64,000 bases of DNA from JABFWF01 sp035539135 (lineage in GTDB: Bacteria > Pseudomonadota > Gammaproteobacteria > Xanthomonadales > Xanthomonadaceae): positions 40,303 through 104,302 of the forward strand of contig DATLJD010000010.1 of assembly GCA_035539135.1 (NCBI GenBank), given 5' to 3'. The notes below the pieces were generated by a model, which did not search any database, had not been told where the DNA came from, and saw only the letters and a program-made list of their open reading frames with translations. Numbering within the stretch: the first letter of the stretch is position 1; each line of letters begins with the position of its first letter. This document shows, in pieces, positions 59,041 to 64,000 of the stretch. A program made the translations under genes and the position numbers.

Positions 59041-59688
59041 ATGAACGCCGCCCCGCGCCGCGTGGTCCTGCTGCACGGGCTGTGGATGCCGGGCGCCGTC
59101 ATGCACTGGCTGGCGACGCGGCTGCAGGACGCCGGTTTCGCGCCGGATACCTTCTCCTACCAGGCCGTCGCCGAGGGTCCGCGGCTGGCCGCGACCGGGC
59201 TGGCCGAATACATCGGCGACACCGACGCCGACATCGTCGCCCACAGCCTCGGCGGCATGGTCGCGCTGCAGGCCCTGTGCGAAGCGCCGGCGCTGCCGGT
59301 GCGTCGGGTGGTCTGCCTGGGCTCGCCGCTGGCCGGCAGCGGCGCGGTCAACGCGCTGCTGCGCTGGCCGCCGGCCGCCAACCTGTTCGGGCGCAGCGCG
59401 GAACTGCTGCAGCATGGGTTTCCCTGCTGGCAGGGCCGCGCCGAAGTCGGCGCGGTCGCCGGACGGGTGCCGCACGGGCTGGGCGCGCTGTTCGGCCAGT
59501 TCGCCGGCGAACACGACGGCACGGTGGCAGTCGCCGAGACGCGCCTGCCCGGCCTGGCTGACCACGTGGTGATCGACGCCAGCCACAGCGGCCTGCTGCT
59601 GTCGGAGGAGGCGGCCGCGCAGACCGTGGCCTTCCTCCGCAATGGCCGCTTCCGCCATGCCGGGGAGGCGGAAGCGGGCATCGGGTAG
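59041..59688 (+). CDS. Alpha/beta hydrolase, lipase/PGAP1-like
   Basis: A 215-residue alpha/beta hydrolase. The oxyanion region LLHGLWMPG is near residues 10-18, the nucleophile elbow is VAHSLGGM with Ser69, and the likely acid and base are Asp159 and His182 (VVIDASHSGLLL). It lacks a signal peptide and is probably cytoplasmic. Substrate is unknown; related proteins are annotated as esterases or permease-like lipases. The ATG starts 21 bases after a strong hairpin and has no obvious Shine-Dalgarno sequence. Confidence 0.82.
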   Translation: MNAAPRRVVLLHGLWMPGAVMHWLATRLQDAGFAPDTFSYQAVAEGPRLAATGLAEYIGDTDADIVAHSLGGMVALQALCEAPALPVRRVVCLGSPLAGSGAVNALLRWPPAANLFGRSAELLQHGFPCWQGRAEVGAVAGRVPHGLGALFGQFAGEHDGTVAVAETRLPGLADHVVIDASHSGLLLSEEAAAQTVAFLRNGRFRHAGEAEAGIG

Positions 59689-59722
59689 AATCGCGCGCCT
59701 CGCAGCACCGCCGGACACCGCC

Positions 59723-60442
59723 ATGGGCCGTGGCCCTTCCATCGAAGCGCGCAAGAACGCCGCCGACGCGCAGCGCGGCAAGATCTTCACCAAGGTCATC
59801 CGCGAAATAGGGGTTGCCGCCCGCGCCGGTGGCGGCGACCCGGCCGGCAATCCGCGCCTGCGCGCCGCGATCGACCGCGGCCTGTCGGTGAACATGTCCA
59901 AGGACGTGATCGAGCGCGCGATCAAGAAGGCGACCGGCGAGCTGGAGGGCGTCACCTACGAGGAGATCCGCTACGAGGGCTACGCCCCAGGCGGCGTCGC
60001 GGTGATCGTCGACTGCCTGACCGACAACCGCGTGCGCACCGTGGCCGACGTGCGCCACGCCTTCTCCAAGTTCGGCGGCAACCTCGGCACCGAGGGCTCG
60101 GTCGCCTTCATGTTCCACAAGACCGGCGTACTGTCCTACGCCGCCGGCGCCGACGAGGACAGGGTCACCGAGGCGGCGATCGAGGCCGGCGCCGACGACG
60201 TGGTCGTGTACCCCGAGGACGGCGCGATCGACGTGCTGACCTCGCCCGAGGCCTTCGCCGACGTGCGCCAGGCGATGGAAGCCGCGGGCCTCGCGCCGGA
60301 CCTCGCCGAGGTGACCATGCGCGCCGACAACGACGCCGAAGTCTCCGGCGAGACCGCCGAGCAGGTCGCCAAGCTGCTGCGCTGGCTGGAGGACATGGAC
60401 GACGTGCAGAACGTCTATTCCAACGCCAGCGGGCTGGGCTGA
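59723..60442 (+). CDS. YebC/PmpR family DNA-binding regulator
   Basis: A 239-residue YebC-like protein, full length for the family. It begins MGRGPSIEARKNAADAQRGKIFTKVIREI, close to the usual AGHSKWANIKHRK...F start, with YEGYAPGGVAVIV, DNRVRTVADVRHAFSKFGGNLG and FVLEDGAIDV-like blocks. YebC proteins are now linked to both transcription control and translation of difficult proline-rich sequences. TAGAAT at 59686-59691 could be its -10 box. The neighbour ruvC is downstream, the conserved aspS-yebC-ruvC order of gammaproteobacteria with extra genes inserted. Confidence 0.9.
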   Translation: MGRGPSIEARKNAADAQRGKIFTKVIREIGVAARAGGGDPAGNPRLRAAIDRGLSVNMSKDVIERAIKKATGELEGVTYEEIRYEGYAPGGVAVIVDCLTDNRVRTVADVRHAFSKFGGNLGTEGSVAFMFHKTGVLSYAAGADEDRVTEAAIEAGADDVVVYPEDGAIDVLTSPEAFADVRQAMEAAGLAPDLAEVTMRADNDAEVSGETAEQVAKLLRWLEDMDDVQNVYSNASGLG

Positions 60443-60573
60443 GCGGATCCGTACGACACCCGCCGGCATCCGCCGGTCCCGCTGTTGTCATTCCGCGCGG
60501 AAGCGAGGACTCTGGTTTCCATGGCCAACAGGCACGCGTTCCGCGCCCGCACGGGCGCTAGGTGTCGCCGCGC

Positions 60574-61095
60574 ATGATCCGGGTGCTCGGCATCGATCCT
60601 GGTTCGCAGCGCACCGGCGTCGGCGTAATCGACGTCGCCGACGACGGCCGTTGCCGCTTCGTCCACGCGCAGGCGCTGGTGCTGCTGCAGGCGGACAGCT
60701 TCGCCGAACGCCTGGGCCTGCTGTGCGAGGGGCTGGAGGCGCTGCTGGATGCGTGGCGGCCGCAGGAGGTCGCGATCGAGACGGTGTTCATGGACAAGTC
60801 GGCGACCTCCGCGCTCAAGCTCGGCCACGCCCGCGGCGCCGCGCTGGCGACGGTGGTGCGCCGGCGCCTGCCGGTCAGCGAATACGCGCCGCGGGTGATC
60901 AAGCAATCGCTGGTCGGCCGGGGCGCGGCCGACAAGCCGCAGGTGCAGCACATGGTGCGGCTGCTGCTCAACCTGCCGGACGCGAAGCTGCAGGCGGACG
61001 CGGCCGACGCGCTCGCGGTCGCCTTGACCCACGCCCACATGAGCGCCACCGCGCGGCGCACCGGCGCCAGCGTCGCGGCATTGCGGAGGAGATGA
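60574..61095 (+). CDS. ruvC: Holliday-junction resolvase RuvC
   Basis: A 173-residue endonuclease, exactly the E. coli length. The catalytic acidic residues are all present: Asp8 in VLGIDPGSQ, Glu69 in VAIETVFM, and Asp142 and Asp145 in LQADAADALAVALTHAH. It cuts four-way junctions with RuvAB. The ATG at 60574 is preferred; an in-frame GTG lies four codons upstream but gives an odd N-terminus. The 131-base gap from yebC contains a TGTCATTCCGCGCGGAAGCG stretch like the degenerate REP family. Confidence 0.95.
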   Translation: MIRVLGIDPGSQRTGVGVIDVADDGRCRFVHAQALVLLQADSFAERLGLLCEGLEALLDAWRPQEVAIETVFMDKSATSALKLGHARGAALATVVRRRLPVSEYAPRVIKQSLVGRGAADKPQVQHMVRLLLNLPDAKLQADAADALAVALTHAHMSATARRTGASVAALRRR

Positions 61096-61096
61096 C

Positions 61097-61684
61097 GTGA
61101 TCGGTCGCCTGAAGGGCATCCTGGTGCACAAGCAGCCGCCGTGGCTGGTGGTCGACGTCCACGGCGTCGGCTACGAGCTGGAGGCGCCGATGAGCACCTT
61201 CTACGACCTGCCCGAGGTCGGCCGCGAGGTCGCGCTGTTCACCCACTACGCGCAGAAGGAAGACAGCGTGTCGCTGTACGGCTTCCTGCGCGAGGGCGAG
61301 CGGCGGTTGTTCCGCGACGTGCAGAAGGTGTCCGGGATCGGCGCGAAGATCGCGCTGGCGGTGCTGTCGGGCGCCAGCGTCGAGGAGTTCGCGCGGCTGG
61401 TGCAGGCCGGCGACGTGACCGCGCTGACCCGCATCCCCGGGATCGGCAAGAAGACCGCCGAGCGCATGGTGGTCGAACTGCGCGACCGCGCGGCCGACTT
61501 CGGCACCGGCGGCGGGCCGCTGGCGGCGGGCGGCGCGGGCGACGCCCAGTCCGAGGCGACGGTGGCCCTGCAGCAACTCGGCTACAAGCCGGCCGAGGCC
61601 GCGCGCATGGCGCGCGACGCCGCGGCCGCCGGCGACGACGCCGCGACGATCATCCGCAAGGCGCTAAAGTCCGCGCTCCGCTGA
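61097..61684 (+). CDS. ruvA: Holliday-junction-binding protein RuvA
   Basis: A 195-residue RuvA, beginning MIGRLKGILVHKQPPWLVVDVHGVGYEL from a GTG. The two helix-hairpin-helix motifs are FRDVQKVSGIGAKIALAVLSG and ARIPGIGKKTAERMVVEL-like (LTRIPGIGKKTAERMVVEL), and the C-terminal RuvB-binding domain ends EAARMARDAAAAGDDAATIIRKALK. It starts 1 base after the ruvC stop. ruvB is not next; kup follows, so ruvB must be downstream of the window end or elsewhere. Confidence 0.95.
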   Translation: MIGRLKGILVHKQPPWLVVDVHGVGYELEAPMSTFYDLPEVGREVALFTHYAQKEDSVSLYGFLREGERRLFRDVQKVSGIGAKIALAVLSGASVEEFARLVQAGDVTALTRIPGIGKKTAERMVVELRDRAADFGTGGGPLAAGGAGDAQSEATVALQQLGYKPAEAARMARDAAAAGDDAATIIRKALKSALR

Positions 61685-61701
61685 GGGGCGTGCCGCACAC
61701 C

Positions 61702-63618
61702 ATGGCCAAGAACACCGCCAACGCGCCGGGCACCGCCCCCCACGGCCATGCCGGCGCCGGCGTGGCCGGACTGGTCGTCGCCGCGATCGGCGTCGTCTTC
61801 GGCGACATCGGCACCAGCCCGCTGTACACCATCAAGCAGGCCTTCGGCCCGCACTACGGCCTGGTGCCCAACCACGACACGGTGATCGGCCTGCTGTCGC
61901 TGGTGTTCTGGGCGCTGACCCTGGTGGTCACGATCAAGTACGTGACCATCATCATGCGCGCGGACAACGAGGGCGAGGGCGGCATCATGGCGCTGATGAC
62001 GCTGGCCCAGCGCACGCTGCGTCCGGGCTCGCGTTCGGTGTACGTGGTCGGCATCCTCGGCATCTTCGGCGCGTCGCTGTTCTTCGGCGACGGGGTGATC
62101 ACGCCGGCGATCTCGGTGCTGTCCGCGGTCGAGGGCCTGGAGGTGGTCGCGCCCGCGCTGCACAGCTGGATCGTGCCGATCGTGGTGGTGGTGCTGGCCG
62201 GCATCTTCCTCGCCCAGCGCCACGGCACTGAGAAGGTGGGCAAGGTGTTCGGGCCGGTGATGCTGCTGTGGTTCGCCGCGCTCGCCGTGCTCGGCGCGAT
62301 CAACCTGCTGCACGCGCCGGAGGTGCTGAAGGCGATCAACCCGTGGTGGGCGATCCACTTCTTCGTCGTCCACCACTTCCACGGGGTGTTCATCCTCGGC
62401 GCGGTGGTGCTGGCGGTGACCGGCGGCGAGGCGCTGTACACCGACATGGGCCACTTCGGCGCGCGGCCGATCCGGCGCGCCTGGTATTTCTTCGTCTTGC
62501 CGGCGCTGATGCTCAACTACCTGGGGCAGGGCGCGCTGCTGCTGGAGGACCCGGCGGCGGTGCGCAACCCGTTCTACTTCGGGGTGCCGGACTGGGCGCG
62601 CTGGCCGATGATCGTGCTGGCGACCGGCGCCACCGTGATCGCCTCGCAGGCGGTGATCACCGGCGCCTACTCGATCGCGCGGCAGGCGATGCAGCTGGGC
62701 TACATCCCGCGCATGGCGATCAAGCACACCTCCAGCGAGACGATCGGCCAGATCTACATTCCGGCGGTCAACTGGACGCTGATGGTGCTGGTGATCGGCC
62801 TGGTGCTGACCTTCCGCACCTCGACCGCGCTGGCCACCGCCTACGGCATCTCGGTGTCGGCGACGATGCTGATCGACACCCTGCTGCTGGCCCTGGTCGC
62901 GCGCGCGCTGTGGCCGAAGGGGCGGCGCTGGGTGCTGCCGTTGTGCGTGCTGTTCCTGCTCGCCGACGTCGGCTTCCTGATCGCCAACGGCGCGAAGATC
63001 CTGGACGGCGGCTGGTTCCCGGTCATCCTCGGCATCGTGCTGTTCACCCTGCTGCGCACCTGGCGGCGCGGGCGCGAGCTGCTCGCCGCCGAGATCCGCA
63101 AGGAGGCGATCCAGCTCGACACCTTCCTGCCCGGCCTGATGCTGGCGCCGCCGGTGCGGGTGCCGGGCACCGCGGTGTTCCTGGTGCCGCAGACTGGCAT
63201 GGTGCCGCAGGCGTTGCTGCACAACCTCAAGCACAACAAGGTGCTGCACGAACGCAACGTGTTCCTGACGGTGGAAACGCTCAACGTGCCGTACGCGCCC
63301 AAGAGCGAGCGCATGCGGATCGAGCCGATCGGCGGCGAGGACTTCTACCGGGTGCTGCTGCGCTACGGCTTCATGGAGACGCCGGACGTGCCGCTGGCGC
63401 TGATGCGCTCCTGCGACCAGTGCGAGCTGACCTTCAACCCGATGGACACGACCTACTTCGCAAGCCGCGAAACCGTGGTCGCCGCCCACCGCCGCGGCAT
63501 GCCGATCTGGCGCGACAAGCTGTTCGCGGTCATGCACCGCAACGCCGCGCCCGCGACCAACTTCTTCCGCATCCCCGGCAACCGGCTGGTGGAGCTCGGG
63601 GCGCAGGTCGAGATCTGA
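61702..63618 (+). CDS. kup: KUP/HAK/KT-type potassium transporter
   Basis: A 638-residue K+ uptake permease. Twelve membrane helices cover residues ~20-460, starting GVVFGDIGTSPLYTIKQAF, the signature of the family, with GFGDGVITPAISVLSA-like (FFGDGVITPAISVLSAVEG), YLGQGALLLEDP and GAYSIARQAMQLG. The C-terminal ~170 residues are cytosolic. Likely K+:H+ symport, high affinity at low external K+. It starts 17 bases after ruvA, so it may share its transcript. Confidence 0.95.
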   Translation: MAKNTANAPGTAPHGHAGAGVAGLVVAAIGVVFGDIGTSPLYTIKQAFGPHYGLVPNHDTVIGLLSLVFWALTLVVTIKYVTIIMRADNEGEGGIMALMTLAQRTLRPGSRSVYVVGILGIFGASLFFGDGVITPAISVLSAVEGLEVVAPALHSWIVPIVVVVLAGIFLAQRHGTEKVGKVFGPVMLLWFAALAVLGAINLLHAPEVLKAINPWWAIHFFVVHHFHGVFILGAVVLAVTGGEALYTDMGHFGARPIRRAWYFFVLPALMLNYLGQGALLLEDPAAVRNPFYFGVPDWARWPMIVLATGATVIASQAVITGAYSIARQAMQLGYIPRMAIKHTSSETIGQIYIPAVNWTLMVLVIGLVLTFRTSTALATAYGISVSATMLIDTLLLALVARALWPKGRRWVLPLCVLFLLADVGFLIANGAKILDGGWFPVILGIVLFTLLRTWRRGRELLAAEIRKEAIQLDTFLPGLMLAPPVRVPGTAVFLVPQTGMVPQALLHNLKHNKVLHERNVFLTVETLNVPYAPKSERMRIEPIGGEDFYRVLLRYGFMETPDVPLALMRSCDQCELTFNPMDTTYFASRETVVAAHRRGMPIWRDKLFAVMHRNAAPATNFFRIPGNRLVELGAQVEI

Positions 63619-64000
63619 CCTTTTGCGGACAGGAAAAACTGCGAGCACGAGACGCGCGCCGGGCGGGAGAGGCGGGCAGGACACGCCGTGAATCCGTCCA
63701 TGGAGGCTCGGATGCGGCATCCATGCCGCATACGGTCCTGCCCACCTCTCCCGCCCGGCGCGCCCCCACCTCGCCCGCGATCGGGTAGGGCGGAGCAATT
63801 CCGCTCTAGCAAGGCGCCAGGATCTGTCCGAGCGACCGGGAGGGCGGGGGTGTTGCGTCAAGCCGGCCATGGATGGCCGGCGCCCGCATAAGGGCAGGGT
63901 GAGCACGGGCGGCTTGCGCGGCACCGCCGCGCGCCCGTGCGAACGCCCGGCGCGCTGCGCCGGGCCGGGAGAGCCGCGCAGCGGCGTCCCTTCTAAGGGA
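63619..64000. repeat. Gene-free tail holding hairpin repeats
   Basis: No convincing gene is seen in these 382 bases; the 67-codon open frame at 63688-63891 only translates repeat sequence. Hairpins seen: ATGCGGCAT CC ATGCCGCAT at 63712-63731; GCCGGCCAT GG ATGGCCGGC at 63862-63881; a composite hairpin of GCACGGGC/GCCCGTGC arms with a nested GCGCGGC/GCCGCGC at 63903-63940; and CCCGGCGC/GCGCCGGG at 63946-63964. The first two share a CATSSATG centre and look like members of one interspersed repeat family. Confidence 0.7.

Noticed and set aside
60443..60573. TGTCATTCCGCGC stretch between yebC and ruvC considered as an sRNA or insertion
   Set aside because: Only a degenerate repeat-like stretch is seen, with no promoter and terminator pair and no conserved fold that I can support.
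63688..63891. 67-codon open frame after kup
   Set aside because: It translates the hairpin repeats, is Arg/Pro-rich and has no ribosome binding site.

Overview
The window is a high-GC gammaproteobacterial chromosome segment, almost certainly from the Xanthomonadaceae/Lysobacteraceae (Lysobacter-, Luteimonas- or Thermomonas-like). The main grounds are gene order and family content: an etfB-etfA pair beside a polysaccharide locus, a fused CysNC, an aspS...yebC-ruvC-ruvA block, an H-NS-family protein with a C-terminal TWTGRGKQPRW motif, and abundant short CTCTCCCGCTTGCGGGAGAG-type palindromic repeats. I see no phage, plasmid, transposase, CRISPR array, rRNA or tRNA gene.

Layout. (1) About 1-11590 is one side of the surface-polysaccharide (LPS/O-antigen) locus that in xanthomonads abuts etfA. 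Rightward genes encode a truncated glycosyltransferase-like protein, a heparinase II/III-family lyase in visibly lower-GC DNA, an acyltransferase-3/SGNH protein, a small lipoprotein and a polytopic membrane protein. Leftward, head-to-tail overlapping genes continue directly from etfBA: a GT2 polyprenyl-phosphate-type glycosyltransferase, a methyltransferase, an ATP-grasp/HAD fusion, an SMR-like small membrane protein and a WecE-type sugar aminotransferase. Together they look like a lipid-linked amino-sugar synthesis and modification module. (2) 11588-25414 holds electron-transfer flavoprotein (etfBA, with ETF-ubiquinone oxidoreductase further on), sulfate activation (cysD, cysNC), a WbqC-like protein, 3-oxoacid CoA-transferase (scoAB) and two tandem secreted zinc metalloproteases, each ending in six FG-GAP-like repeats. 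(3) 25577-33391 has an AlkB-like dioxygenase, an MCE-type lipid-transport operon (mlaE-mlaF-mlaD-lipoprotein), a ThrE-type exporter, an H-NS-family protein and proS. (4) 33462-43270 has two DUF4124 proteins, pssA, a possible very divergent holD, rimI, valS, holC, pepA, and lptF-lptG. (5) 43316-50841 has an overlapping otsB-GH15-otsA trehalose operon, a PlsC acyltransferase and clpB. (6) 50902-63618 has a response regulator, a Kef/YbaL-type antiporter, an ABC-F ATPase carrying an in-frame copy of an intergenic repeat, a FmdB zinc ribbon, aspS, a GNAT, a DUF3016 protein, a hydrolase, a YebC-family regulator, ruvC, ruvA and kup. The last 382 bases hold only hairpin repeats.

Most of the window is core housekeeping. 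The items most worth following are the etfA-linked amino-sugar module with its ATP-grasp/HAD fusion and the polytopic protein converging on it, the repeat doublet that has become coding sequence inside the ABC-F gene, the candidate minimal HolD in front of rimI, and the duplicated propeller-tailed metalloproteases. All functional calls rest on reading translated motifs by eye; no database search was run.
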